Notes under the pieces: generated by a model
The model's database searches: none
The model's input: the letters and a program-made list of their open reading frames with translations, nothing else
Told to the model about the DNA's origin: nothing
Source of the DNA: Rhabdornis inornatus
Taxonomy: Eukaryota; Chordata; Aves; Passeriformes; Rhabdornithidae
Length of the DNA: 64,000 bases
Assembly (NCBI GenBank): GCA_013397075.1
Contig: VWZS01008178.1
Coordinates: 684,481 to 748,480 of the forward strand
Reading direction: 5' to 3'
Program-made: the position numbers and the translations under genes
In this document: positions 25,882 through 38,988 of the stretch, one piece after another
Layout of the letters: each line of letters begins with the position of its first letter
Numbering within the stretch: the stretch's first letter is position 1

Positions 25882-28800
25882 AACCTATACATTCGGGTGA
25901 TCAAGAAACAGCTACCATGGGCTAACTGAGCCTTGATAACCATCCACAGGCACTGCTGCCCACAGCAAGTCCAGTGTAAAACAATTTATTTTAATCTCAG
26001 CGGAAGAAGCTTAAACCTCATTATCTCACATTTACCAGGACTTAGAGTGCTCCCAATATGGTTGTTTCTGCTATTCTTCTCTTGTCTTTCCAGATAAACA
26101 GAGTAATATTTTATGCCAGTTATGAACTAACATTTAGACCAGTTCCAACAGCCTTTTCCCTGGTTTTTAGGAAGACATTTTTGACAGTTTGTATTAATTT
26201 TACAGAAGAAATCCCTTTTTAGAATAACTGTAAACCACATCACCCTTCTCCCAAGACAAGTCTCAAAAGCAATTTCTCTTTCAAGCAAATAAAAGTATTA
26301 CTATGACTAAAATCAGGATTTCAGTTCATGCTCCTCTTTTCCTTTTAAGCATGAGCTCAGCAAAACTGGACATTAACAGAATTTTGTTTTAAAGATTTGC
26401 ACAAAGCTTTTCTGAAGACCAGGATTAAAAAAGTCCAGCCTCTTCTATGACTCAAATTATTGGATCAGTTATTCTAAAGGCCATAAAATTCCTAACCCTG
26501 ATGTTCTCAGCACTTATTTTCCAGAGTAGGAGTTTATATCTTTATAATAAATGAAATCATTCCCTGTTGAGAAGGATCTCCCTATTCACAGAATTCTTTA
26601 GCTTTTAGGCTTTTAACCCCACCATGCTTCTTCTAAGCCAAACAATTCCAATTACTCTTATTAGTGCTAGTGGAATTGCTTGCAATATCTTTTTAACACC
26701 CACACTGAACGAAACATTTTGCCACTCCAACTACAGTGTTTTACCTGGAGTTTGCTTCTGAAGGTGTGTAAGCTTTTAGGGCAAAGGTGAAACAAACAAA
26801 AGCATAGTATTGAATGCATGGAAGAGCACTGAATCAAACTGAATCCTCCTAAGAATCTGGAGTTCAGTGACACTGAGACTCAATTATCTGCTACAAGGTG
26901 AACCTAAGCCTCCTGAAGTATCAAGCTCCAGCTTTCAAACCAGCAAGAAGTTACCAGTTTGTGTGAAAGCTGACAGAACAAGAAAACAGTTGTGCAGCAG
27001 ACTTCAGGATTGAAAGCCCTTTGTCCAGTTCTAAAAACTGAGAACTCTCTGGGTCACACCAAGATCAGCAGTTGGCAGCAGCCAAGAGCAGAGGGAAGAA
27101 CTCTCTTTTGGAGACAACACTTGCCATGGGGATATTCCTGCCCCATGGAGTCTCCAGGTGTCTCCTTCACAGAGCTGCTACTGCCCTCAGCACAGGCAGA
27201 ACAGCTATGCCTTAACTGGGAAATCCACCAAAAATCCAGGGAAAACTACGCAGCTCATCGTGCATCTAAGCAGGACAGGAGGAATGGAGAGGCTCACCTG
27301 ACAGATACCAACCCTTAGGCAGGGTGATCCTGGGTCATCCTTGTCCCCAGAAAATTCCAGGCTAATGGCAAATCACTCTCTTGGACAGCTGTTTGAAAGA
27401 ACGTTAGTAGGGAAAACCCAATCTTCTTTTGGAGGTTTTTTGGACTTGGTGGCCCCAAGTTGGGCACCATGGAGAATTGGCCTTTTGTCTGTGCAGGGCC
27501 ACACCCTAGAGCTCCCCATAGATCTGCCACCAGCCCCTTGCTATATTGTAAATGACACAAATTGAGATGCACTTTTCATATTATTGATAATTGCAGGAAA
27601 ATATAAGAATTTGCACACAACCATGAGCCCAGCTTTGATTATTTAGGTGCCTTTTGTCTTACCTGACACAGAGTCCTATCCAAATTATGCTCCATATGTA
27701 CAGAGGAAGCCTGTTAAATTTCTCCTTCTATGAAGGGAATGTGGTGTTTCTTTGATGGAAAGCATCAGCAATGCCAAACAATACCCTTGCTGGGAAAATA
27801 TTAAGACAGTTTTATGTAACCACCGACTAAAGTCAATAAGATTTCTACAATAATTATCCTCTTTTCAACTTCTATTTCCAAGAACTCCACCAGCAGCAAA
27901 TCCTTATCAGTTTCTATATAATCGCTGCTGGAATTTCCTTTACATCAGCAACATGTACCGCATTATTTTTTAGTGATCTCATTAAGTAAAACACTTAAGT
28001 GACCAGGACCCAAAATTAACAGGATTTGGGGAAGCCAAAAACTAAAAGACCATCCTATTTCATTTGTTTAATTCAATTTACTTTTATGAAATTCTCTTTT
28101 TTAAGCTGTCATTTTTAACCACTCAATTTTGTAGTAATTTTTTTTTGTGTGTGTTAGCAAATTGGTCATACTGTGAAACTTCTGTTCTTTTGCTGACAAA
28201 AGTGCTGAGAGTACTGCTGGAGATGTGTTTGTGGTCCTCTCCTGTAATGAGATGATTCAGTTATCAGTGAGTCTGGAAAGACTTGGAGATGCTTCTTCCA
28301 GGGCTGAAAAAATCAGAGGTATTTTAGTACACAAGAGGTATTTGAGGGTTTATCAGACAGTCATTTGTTGTTGCTCGACACCACATCACATCAGCCCCAT
28401 GGGACAGCTGTGCATCCAGATTAGTGTGCCCTGATCACACTTTTCCATCTATGCTATGTCACTGTTCATTCAGCTGCTGTAGCTCAAGCACAGGATACAG
28501 TGAAGAAGGCACAGATACAAGCGCCCTACTGCTATTATTCATAGATGTGCTCATCAGCAAATGGTAGTTGAAAGTCTTCAGATGGATTCAAAGCATTTAT
28601 TTGTGTCCCAATACCAAAATAACACTGAGAGAAAGCACAGAAATGCAAACAGTTTTTATGTTGGAATGCTCAATATGGATTCTGATATCTGTCTAAAGAC
28701 TTTAGAGTACATGAGCAGGTATCTCTGGTGGCCATTCAGTCCTCCCTGAAGCTTGGAGGTATTGTTAACAAGAGCTGAAGAGTGGGAAGATTGACATGAG

Positions 28801-30913
28801 AGATCACAGAGGAAACCAAGAGATTCCTCCCAAAAGCACATTTTACTGCAGCACTGCAGGGAGAGACAATCTATATTTGCAAAGTGTGTGTCAGCCTCTG
28901 AACTGCCTTATAACAACATCCTCAGATAACAGAGGTGGAAGGGGGATAACAGAGGGAAGAACTACTGTGCTAAGGTATTTCATTTTAGCACTAAAAAGCA
29001 AAACATTTATGCATTTTTTCATTCTTTAATGCTTACTTAGTCAGCATTTCCTAGAAAGAAATCAAATCCGATGTTTGGAGAATGACACGAAAAGGACAGC
29101 AGTCCTTTCAGTAGCAGCCTTTTCAGTAGCAACTTTGGAACCAGGAGGTCTGTGTTCATTTCCCAGCCTGTTTGGGACAGGTCATGGCTATGAAATGGGG
29201 GGAAACAGGAAAGAGCCCTCATGCACAGAGGGAGACTGGAAAGCAAAGTGACATCGTGTCTCTCTCCACATGGTGGCTGCCCTCGGTGCTAATGGCATGG
29301 GAAGGGAGCACTGACTCCATGAGTTAAATGTTAAGGCTGCTTCTGATTGCTCTAAATTGTTGTTGGAAATTGCTTCTCTTCCAGCTCATACTGAGTTCCT
29401 TGTTTGGAGCTGCCCTGTGCCCATGTCCAGCATCAGGAAACACAAGTGTTTTCAGGGAAGAAAATAGGGTGTGTAGGTTGGGTGGGATGTGGCTCCCTTC
29501 CTCCCTCACCACCAGGCTCTTCACTCCAGGCCCTGAGCATGTCAAAGCAGTGATGGCTTCTGAAAGATGGGACCTCATGTTCAGAAGTCAATGGAGCTAG
29601 GTATATTACATCAGAGAAGGAAAAGCCATCAGGTCTGATTTATGCCTGCCTCTGGAGCACTACCTGTGACAGCAGAAGATTTAGGAAGAGGTGGCATTGT
29701 TTAGGTCTCCCCAACACACCCAGGTAAGAGACACTGGAGAAGAACCACGGCTCCTCCATGATCAGGAAAAACAGCAGTGCAGGAATGCTAAAGTGAATGC
29801 AAACTAATTTTGCCCCAGGGAAGGCATGATGCCAAAGGATAAAGCAAGATCATTACCTATAAAATACGTAGGTCCAGAAGATGGTGAGTGTGTTGTAGTG
29901 GGTCAGGGCAGGGAAAAATAGGAAGACCAGCCTGCTCTATGTTCTATGGATTTTTTAACATAGAACTGTTCTGACCATCTTCTACCCTGAGGGAATTAAA
30001 ATTCCAGCTGCATGGCTCTGCTCTCTTCTGGTCATTCCATCCCAAAAGACCTCACCCCAAGGGAAGGCTCTGCTATCCCACCCTGGCGCCAGCCCTTTCT
30101 CACACACACACAGCCTCTCCAACCAGACAGAGAAATTCAGCCCACTCACAACTTTCTGCAAGGTAAAACTCTGTGTAGCCTGAACCACCCACTGCTCCTG
30201 GTCCTTGTGTGGAGACACACAGGAAAAAGACACACAGCACCTCAGTGGGAAGAGGAAAATGAAGGATATTAGGGAAGGAAAGGGAAATATGGGACAGTAA
30301 TGTCTTCACTATTAGGACAATATCATACAGAATGCAGACCAGGAAACACCACTATTCTAGAAGTTATTTCTTTAATTGAATTTAGTTCATTCATCCTCCC
30401 TTCCACGTATTACTATTTTTGATTAAATCCCACAGGACCAGGATTTTCATCTCTCATCTTGATAAGCACTGCTATAACATCACACATGGAGACAGGAGTG
30501 CAGGCAACCAGCCTAACAAGAGGCACCCAGACTATTGGGTTAAACAACAGAATCAGCAAATCTCCCTTAAAATAAGAACTGAGAAAGGAAACAATTCCTG
30601 CATGAAGAGTAGTGCAAACATCTAGGTTTCCATCAAGTGGCAAAGTAGTCTGCCAAAGAAAGAAGAAAATATCACTTTTGTTTTGGTAAAAGTAGGGAGA
30701 AATCCTGTTCCATAAATATCTTTAAAAGGTGCTAAAGAATAGGCATGAATGCACAAAATTAAATATAGCACTACATTCACCAATGAGGGAATTAGTAGTT
30801 GTTTCCACATATTTTATAAAATTTGGGGACATAACATACTCCCTAAATGAGTACCCAGGTACTAGAACATCATTAATAAAGATGACTTTCAGTAACAACT
30901 TGACAGAAATGTC

Positions 30914-30955
30914 CTCTGGATTTTCTGGATTTTTCTGAATCTTCTGGATTTTATG
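30914..30955 (+). repeat. Short degenerate minisatellite (TCTGGATTTT unit)
   Basis: TCTGGATTTT, TCTGGATTTT, TCTGAATCT and TCTGGATTTT-like units follow in tandem over about 42 bases and end in a T-rich run at 30957-30968. Confidence 0.75.
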
Positions 30956-31604
30956 GGTTTTTTTTTTCATTCTCCGGGTTAAAATGGATTAAACAAAACA
31001 AAAATCTTATCACATAGGCCAAGAGAGGCTATTAATTCCTTTTCTAGGAGAAAAGTTTAGGTGCATAGGAAAATGATTGTGGAAATTGGAGACAAGAGTC
31101 TCTTTGAGGGCAGCAATACAAACTTTCACGAAAATGCATGGATACTCAAGCAGAGAAATTTTGCAAGAATAATTTCAATCACATGGGCAGAATGATTTTA
31201 CAAAAACAGCACATACACAAAGTACAGCAAAAAGACTAAACTTAAAAATATGAAGTATATTATTTGCAGTGGCACAAAGAAGAGGAAACTGATATAAAAG
31301 GGAAAGGGGTAGGAGTTTTCCTTAAAGAAGAACAGGATCAAGTCAGCACAGGTTGGGGCATTATATCCTATTAATAAGATTTATTTTGAGTGACTGGCAA
31401 ATGCAGGTGAAGCAGGATTGAATTATTACATAAACCTCAATGGAATTATTATTCAGCTGCAGAAGTTGTCAGGTTCAACTCAGTTATGATAGCCATGGAC
31501 TCAAAAAACGAATGCAACCCAAAACTTTGCCAGCAGAATAGAATTTATATCCCGATACATATTTTTTTTTTAAATAATCGATTAACGAAACATCAAACCC
31601 CACC

Positions 31605-31618
31605 TTTTTTTTTTTTTT
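31605..31618 (+). repeat. T14 run followed by GCAG
   Basis: Fourteen T residues precede GCAG at 31619-31622. The string resembles a strong 3' splice acceptor (polypyrimidine tract plus CAG), but no coding exon follows, and a T-run plus CAG arises easily by chance. Confidence 0.85.
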
Positions 31619-33074
31619 GCAGAAGAAGAAAATAGGTTTATAATTTTCATCTCAACATTTTGTTGAACAAACCAGGTTGATTGAGAATACTAAGAAAAGG
31701 AAAAATAGAAGACTGCAATAAAAATATTGCAACAGTAGTCCAGAATTATTTTGGAAAAAGTTCAGATAATCTGTGCATAGAGAACATAACCAGAACATGT
31801 ATGCTTCTTAGTTCTAAAAAAATCCCTGCTTGATTTAGAGAAAGCTGACATTTTACAAAAAGGAAAGTATTATTGTGTGCTGATTTAAGAACCAGGGTTT
31901 CTGCTGATGCCTTGAATTGAATTCCTGACAAGGAGAGCCTCTCCTGTGATTTCAGGAAGCCTTGCTGAGGAAGCTCTGAGCATCCTTCACTTAGTCCTTG
32001 GTGGAAGACAGAAAATATTTCGCTTCAACTCAGTCTGAGGGAGGAAGAAATCTCTCTATGCCTTTTACTTTTATCAAAGCTGATGAATTTAAAATGTGAA
32101 ACAGGCCTTTTCCTTTTACGCAACTGAGCACAGGGCTGTTGAAGGTTGCTATTTCCCTACATCTGCCATATACTACATTTATCCATAAATAACTATAGAA
32201 TGCACTAACATCTCAAAGGTCTGAGAAAGGTTGTAATAGATTTTGTGTTTAAAAAAAAAAGAAATAAAGATAGATGATATAGTGTAAATATTGAAGGTAG
32301 ATTTCTTGTAAGTGTATAATATATATTTAATTCTGCTTGTAGTTTAGTCAATGATTTTGGAAGCCTCTCTTAAAACCAGGAAAAAGATTTATGGCATTTG
32401 GGAACCAATCCAATTTCCACTGCACTCATTATTTCAAGGAACAGCAAATGGTTTCTCATGGGATGTGTAAAAAAGCACAATTTAAATTATATAGACCAGC
32501 TCATGCAGGGCATTGAAGACAGATCTACGCAGGGCCAGCTGCTCTGCTCAGAAATCCCAGAGTAAATTCAGTTTACTACCAGTCACACTGAAATTTCTCT
32601 AAATGCTCACCAGTTTAGCAGGGAACAGAAGAGAGTCCAATGGCACAGCTGTAATTTTCTAGGGGATAAAAACAAAACTAAACTAAATTAAGCAAAACAA
32701 AAAGAACAAAAAGCAGTTACAAGACCCAAACATACCTGGCAGAGACTCACACTTTACTCCTCAACTCCTTGTACATGCAAGGAGAAACATGCCAAATGCC
32801 AAAGTTTTTAGTCGATGTTGGCAATAAATGGCCACTGAAATTTTGATGGCAGAGCTGGGGATTGGGGGAAATGGAAGCAGGACCCAATGTCTCTAAAGAA
32901 CTCTCCATGCTACCATCAAAACCAGGAGGTGCTCTGCTTCCCTCTGCCTGCACAGTTGGCACAGTTGCAGGGAAAAACCAAGTGTAGTCCAGGTAAAATA
33001 GCAAAACAGGTAAAACAGAGCAACTCTATGGGGTGCCCCCACCACAGCACAGATGCACTGAGAGAACCCCCGGA

Positions 33075-33103
33075 GGATGGGGATGGATGGATGGATGGAT
33101 GGA
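33075..33103 (+). repeat. (GGAT)n microsatellite
   Basis: About six tandem GGAT units with one GGATGGG imperfection. It is a likely length-variable tetranucleotide repeat. Confidence 0.95.
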
Positions 33104-36100
33104 GCCTCTCTGGGGGTGAGAAGTGCTGATCTGTTTCTCATGACCTGCAGCATGGGTGACAGCATCGTGCCCTCTCCATATGCCCTTGCTCACCAGCACT
33201 GCTAAAATTACATTTTAAACTAAACAATACCAGAAGGGTCTCCAGCTGCTGAGAGGACCCGAGGAAATCTTCTTGTGCAAAGCACTGTTCTGGAGAGATA
33301 ATCATTCAAAGCTGATATGCTGCAGGAATGGTGACCCCTTAGCTCTCATGCAGGAGCTGCACAGTAATTCCCACCCTCCACCTGCTCTTACTGATATTCC
33401 TCCAATTCTAAATAAAGTGCTTGCCCTCCAGAGACTTTCAGAATCAAAAGCTGTGGAACCAGGGCATCGGGTTTTGCTGAGGTTGTTCAGCTGACACCAA
33501 GACCAGAGGCACAAGACTTTAAAGCACCTTGCAAGTGCAATGTAGCTGCTTTGTGTGCTTTGATCTTCCTGCTCTGTGTTTCCAGGTGAGCAATGGCATG
33601 CACAGCAGGAAAGGAGGAGACACAGCCTCTGGACACACTGGGAACAGCAGTACAGTATGAGCCAGTGGTAAATCTTACCTCCTGGACTACTGGTGCTGCT
33701 GCTTGTAATACAGGTCACACCCCTCAGACCTGGTCCTGACTCTCCATCAGTTTTTACATCCCTTGGTGCCATTTTGCAGTCTAAGACAGGGTTTAGAAAT
33801 ATCAGAAGGTGAGATCCTTCACAAAATCTGGGAAGGGGAAATATTAAGGGTAAAGCAAATTGGCAGGGGTCCTTAAAGCCATTCTCCCTGTCCCTCAGCA
33901 ATGGCTAGATAATTATGAGAAAACAATCTCTTCTGTTGATTGTTTAACCAACACAAAGCTGGAATAAAGCTATTAAAGGGCTGCAGGAATCACAAAGGAG
34001 ACAGTGGATAAAACTAAATGGGCTGTACTCTATGTTTCCTTTGTAACTTAATCCCATGTCTTCCCTGGGGAATGAACAGCCAGGTTTATACTGGTTCTTA
34101 TTCCTTTAGAAAATAAAATACAGGACAAATTTTGCTCTGCTCTTTATATTTGTAGTCATTGCCCTTTTAAATTAGAGGAAGGAGTACTTGAAAGGACAGA
34201 TTCTTAAGTGCTTCTACTGTAGTTCAACTTTGTTTTCCTTTTCTCTTCATAGTTTGCAAGAGCCTCTTAGGAGCTTAAAAACAAACATTGCTTCATTCTC
34301 CTTCCAAATGTGTCTTCTTCTACTTGTCAAATACTAATTCCCTGCACCCCTCATGTTACTAATTAAGCTTAAAATTAACATGTGAGTAAACAACTAGAAC
34401 CTCGTTTGTGCATCTGCATCATCAGAGATGGCAGGAGAAGAAATGTTATGTCAAGTCCCTATCCTCACAGCACGTCTCCTGGAGCACAGTGATAGCAAAA
34501 CCAGTGAAGTTTCAAGCTTTGCTATTCCACAGGGTTACCATAAACAACAACAGCTCTTCAAGGCAACCTTCACTGATTCTCAGATGAAGGGAAAGAATAA
34601 AGACTTTGGCTTGCAAAAGTCCACAAAAAGTTACCAAAAATTCCTCCAGCATTTGCTTTTTCTGAAAATTCCCATCCCTCTGACTGACATATAAGGAGAA
34701 AAATATGTTCTAAAAGGCAATGGGCACAGCAATCGACAGGCAACCACCCAGGGAAGGTCCAGCCTGAAGCATTATAGAAAAAGGAGTTTTAATGGTGACA
34801 GAAAAACAGGCTGTCACACCCTTTTGTGCAGCAGTCATAGAAGGAAGTGAGACTTTCATGACCATACATTAGGTTTAAGGCTATAAATTTTCTCCTCCTC
34901 TATACATCATTTCTCTACAGTTGACATGTGAGAGCCGAGTGCTTCTTAGAATAACGAAGTCTGTTTCCCCTTTCCAGAGATCCAAAAAGTTGGGCAAAGC
35001 CCCAAACAGGAAAATCAAGACAAATGTCATTTTATTTACCTGATTTTTTTTTTAATCACAGAAATATAAACTACAGAAATACATATAAAACTGCAAGTTT
35101 TAATCTGGCTGACCCATACAGGGCATAGTGAAACCCTACTGGTTTCACCCTATTGGCAGAAAACCCATCAGTTCCATGAAAGACACATTTGTTTGAATAG
35201 CAGAGAAAATTCCTTTTAATCATTGAAGGAAGGGTTCGTTTCACCCCAGTGGAACTTTCTGGAAGTCACAAGAACAAGGCAGATGTCTGAATTTCCTCTA
35301 CTTATATGAAGGACACCCGTAGTCATGCTCCACCAACACAACATTTATTTTTAGGTGGGGGAGGCTCCCAGGGCTTGTGACACTGCTGGTGTCTGAAATA
35401 CAAAGCACTCAGGTGTAATCCTGACCTTGAGGTCTCCTTTCTCCCTTTGATAATTACTTCCTCTCACCAAGTCTAAGAGGAGCAGTGTCAATGGCTGTGA
35501 TCACATGCATGAAGGAATCACCGATACAACTGAAATGTTAATGGCTCTGGACAATCTGCAAGAAGGTATTTTCTACACTGAGCATAAAAAAAAATACAGG
35601 TAGGATCTTATTGTGTCAGCCTGATCATGGGAGAGCCCAGGAGCTGCTTCAGACACCATTGTCTTCCACACAGCCTACACAAAGAGAAAACAAACCACCT
35701 CTGGTTTTATTGGAAAGACACATACAGGAGGCACTACCCACCAAGGATAAGGTGAGGGACTTAAGGTCATGAGTGATGTCCCTCTGATTAGAAGTCTCCT
35801 TTGATCCTCAGATATTTGATCCCAGTTTTACTGGCATTTCTGTTCCTACTTTCCTCCACTGGTATATTGTGATTTCTCTGGGACTTATCCACAGAGCAGA
35901 TCACTGGGCAGTGATTCATGATAGCAGCATTTCTGGAATAAACAGTCTTTTTATTAACAAAGTGAGAGAGATGTGACCTGTGGTAAGTATTTCTGAATCT
36001 TTCAATAAAGTTATGGCAGTTAACTGGAGAATGAGAAGTACTGAAAGGAACAATATTTCAAATGCAAATCATTTTCCTCTTTTGAATTTAACTCTTGATT

Positions 36101-37519
36101 ATTTGCCTTAGGTTTTGGTATTCGTGCATTGGTGTCTCCCAAAACAAATTTCATGTAGATTCTTCTCTCCCTCCCTGGCAGTGACATTCCCTGATATCCC
36201 CAGTTATAACATCAGCTCTTACCTCCTGTGTCACCCGCACGCAGATTTTCTTGCCTTTATTGAAGACACTCCTATGTCAAGTTGAATAGTGTTTGTCTTA
36301 TCCCTTCAGTAATTCATGTTTTTTTAACCAAATACAGCTAGAAGAGCTGTTCTCTATATACTAATCCACCAAGTCACTTCAAGCTCATATTCTCAGGTGA
36401 TTTATGCCTTCTTTCTGACATGGAGACAGTTCCTTGAGCTCAGAAGGTGGCTTAGCCTGTCTGACTAAAGTTGCAATTTGATCTTTAATTAGAAAGTACT
36501 ATTTCCACTTCTCCACGTGCCTTGGAAATGAACTCTCTGTAATATTTCCTCTGTACAGAACTGATCAGAAGGAAGCTTTGCCACGGGTTCTGCCATTTCC
36601 TGCAGCTCACACCAGAGGCTGGGAGTGGAAAACACAGATGTTAGTAGAGTTGGATGGGTGAAGATATAAATTCAGCTCTCATTCTACTAGATCCAGGATG
36701 ACAAGGACAGGGAAGCACTGTTATCAGCTAGGTAAAGCTGGGATTTGAACCTATTTCTGCCAAAGTACAAGCTCCATCCAGCCTCCAGAGGAAATAAATA
36801 CACAAGCACATCACTGTGTCCTCATTTCTGTGCAGAGTGCAGAACTTAACATAACAAGTCTCAAATACCACAATTTTCCTTTCTCCTTTTGAAAACTGAA
36901 TGCCACTGAAGTATTTACAATTTCTACTCCAAGAATTACATTTCCTAAGGGTTGCAGTCACCCTGAGCAGAGGATGAAACCAACAGCAAACACAAATCCC
37001 CCGTCATCACTTCATTATGCACCTCAGTGTCAGACAGGCTTTGTGTGGCAGTATTCAGTCTGTACTTGCAAAGTCCACAGCAGGGTTAAGGGCTGCTGGG
37101 TTTGACAGCAGAGGTGCTGAGGAGCAGCACAGGGGAAGGTGTGGTGAGAAAGAGTGAAAGCAGCTTCTGACAGATGGACAGCATCTCCAGGAAGGAGATG
37201 TTATGGGAGATGACACCCCATGGAAAAAAATGAAAAGGGAAAATGGCTCTAAGGTGGTTTTTAGGGAAAGGTTCAACCTTGTCACCTACTGAAAGCTCAA
37301 GAAAGCCAAAGCTGCCACTTCTGAGAACCAAGGTTCACAAAGTCAACTTCAGGCACAAGGCTGCTTGTGAGGAGTTCAGTGGGCACAGCTGAAATTACTT
37401 AGTTCAGGGATCCTGGTGTGGGTTTACTTTGGTTCATAGAGAATGGCTGTGTCAGCCTTGTATCCCACAGAGAAAAGGGATTTCTGACAGTAGAATGGAG
37501 TGTTTAAGGCCGAAGGAAG

Positions 37520-37982
37520 CAGGACATGGACAGGCTGGAGTGAATCTGGAGGAGACCATGAAGATGACCAGAGGAATGGAGCACCTCGGCTGTGAGGAAA
37601 AGCTGAGGCAGCTGGGCTTGATCAGCCTGGGGAAGAAAAAGCTCTGGGGAGACCTTAGAGCATCTTCCAGCAGCTAAAGGGGCTACATGAAAAACTTTTT
37701 AGCAGGGCCTGTTGTAGTAGGACAAGGAATAATGGTTTTAAATTAAAAGAGGATAGATTCAGGCTAGAAATAAGGAAGAGATTTTTTACAAGTGAGGATG
37801 GTGAAACACTGGCACAGGTTGCCCAGAGAGGTGCTGGATGCCCCATCCCTGGAAACATTCAAGGTCAGGTTGGATAGGGTTCCCCATGTATTTGAAGGCA
37901 ACCCTGCTCATTGCAGGGAGGTTGGACTAGATGAGCTTTAAAAGTCCCTTCCAACCCAAATTGTTCTATGGTTCTGTGAATT
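37520..37982 (+). mobile_element. CR1 LINE, 5'-truncated 3' fragment
   Basis: A typical avian CR1 3' part in plus orientation. Recognisable blocks in order are GACAGGCTGGAG, AAGATGACCAGAGG, GGAGCACCTC, GCTGAGGCAGCTGGG, CTCTGGGGAGACCTTAGAGC, TTTTTAGCAGGGCCTGTTG, GGTTGCCCAGAGAGGTGCTGG, CCATCCCTGGAAACATTCAA and CCTTCCAACCCAAA. It ends with the CR1 terminus TTCTATGGTTCTGTGAA. The copy is diverged and lacks a short block near 37695, but is better preserved than the other CR1s here. It has no ORF2 catalytic part, so it is a dead-on-arrival insertion. Confidence 0.96.
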
Positions 37983-38733
37983 TCAGACTATAAATATGGA
38001 GCTCATTTAGAATGGGGAGTACAAAATACCCATAAAATTCTGGACTTACCATCTCAAGGGACAGCTGAACAATAACTAATGTGCCTAAAGCTGTGCAAAA
38101 AACAAAAATCAGCCCAAAGTGTGAATATGGCACAGGAATTTCTAAGCAAGACCATCTTCTAACCATCCAGAGAAGGGTTCAGCAAGCAGAGCACTGAGAT
38201 GCTAAGCCCTGTCCCATTTTCTTATCCAGTGGAAACACAAGATTGGAGAGGTCACACAATCCCTCATGTGTGAGCACCATGAGTCCCTCTCCCATCAGCT
38301 CTTGTTCAGCTGATCAAGCAGAGACCTAAGCAGCATTCTCTGAAAATGAGAGGTAACAACACACACAAACCTCTGGATTTACTGGAAAGGGAATCATGCT
38401 GCTCCTCTAACAGTCTCCAGCAGGGAATTGTCGTTCTGTTACATTTATTTGCTCAATTAATCATTCAGCCCTACAAGTATGCAAACGAAAGGAGTATTGA
38501 TCTGAGCACCCATTGTGATGTGCTGACAGGGAATGCTGTTGCTGGGGCTCCCCATGGAGCTCTCCAGGCAGACCCAGCCTCTCCACCTGCTCAAGGCAGC
38601 TCTCCCTGCCCTGCCCCAGCAAGCCACCTGCTGTGGTAAATTCAGTCAGAGCTGGGTACCCATCTCTAATGTATGGATGAAAATGCTTTTGTGCCTGTTC
38701 ATGTAAAAATATGAGATTGTAATAGTGTTCTTT

Positions 38734-38748
38734 AAAAAAAAAAAAAAA
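38734..38748 (+). repeat. A15 homopolymer run
   Basis: Fifteen A residues followed by G and T6, giving a short A/T inverted arrangement. No retroposon body precedes it. Confidence 0.9.
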
Positions 38749-38942
38749 GTTTTTTCCATTTCTACCAAATTACTCTGAAAATTTGAGTTGAGATATCTGT
38801 GTCCTCTGTCCCAGGTGGGTATACAGTCACTGTAAAATTAAATGAGACAGAGCTGGAATACAAGTTGTCCGTTCACCTAACATTTATTTTCCATTCTATT
38901 TATCTCAACATCACAATGAAGGAAGAAGCTCATTCAGAAGGA

Positions 38943-38988
38943 CGGAAAAAAAAGAAGGAAAAATAAAAGAAAGGAAAGGAAGGAAAAG
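38943..38988 (+). repeat. Purine-rich tract (GGAAA/AGGAA)
   Basis: A/G tract with a single T, made of GGAAA, AGGAA and AAAGAAGG units. Simple-sequence DNA. Confidence 0.85.

Larger units (their letters stand above)
25700..37519. other. Long single-copy stretch, no gene seen
   Basis: About 11.8 kb without an identifiable gene or transposon. It holds pyrimidine tracts at 25851-25881 and 31605-31618, a three-copy TCTGGATTTT-type minisatellite at 30914-30955 and a (GGAT)n tract at 33075-33103. The longest open frame of the window, 33302-33901 on the minus strand (199 codons), lies here; it has no domain, signal peptide or family resemblance that I can see. Confidence 0.5.

Noticed and set aside
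38734..38755. A15 run considered as a processed pseudogene tail
   Set aside because: No coding-like sequence or polyadenylation signal is recognisable upstream and no target duplication is visible.
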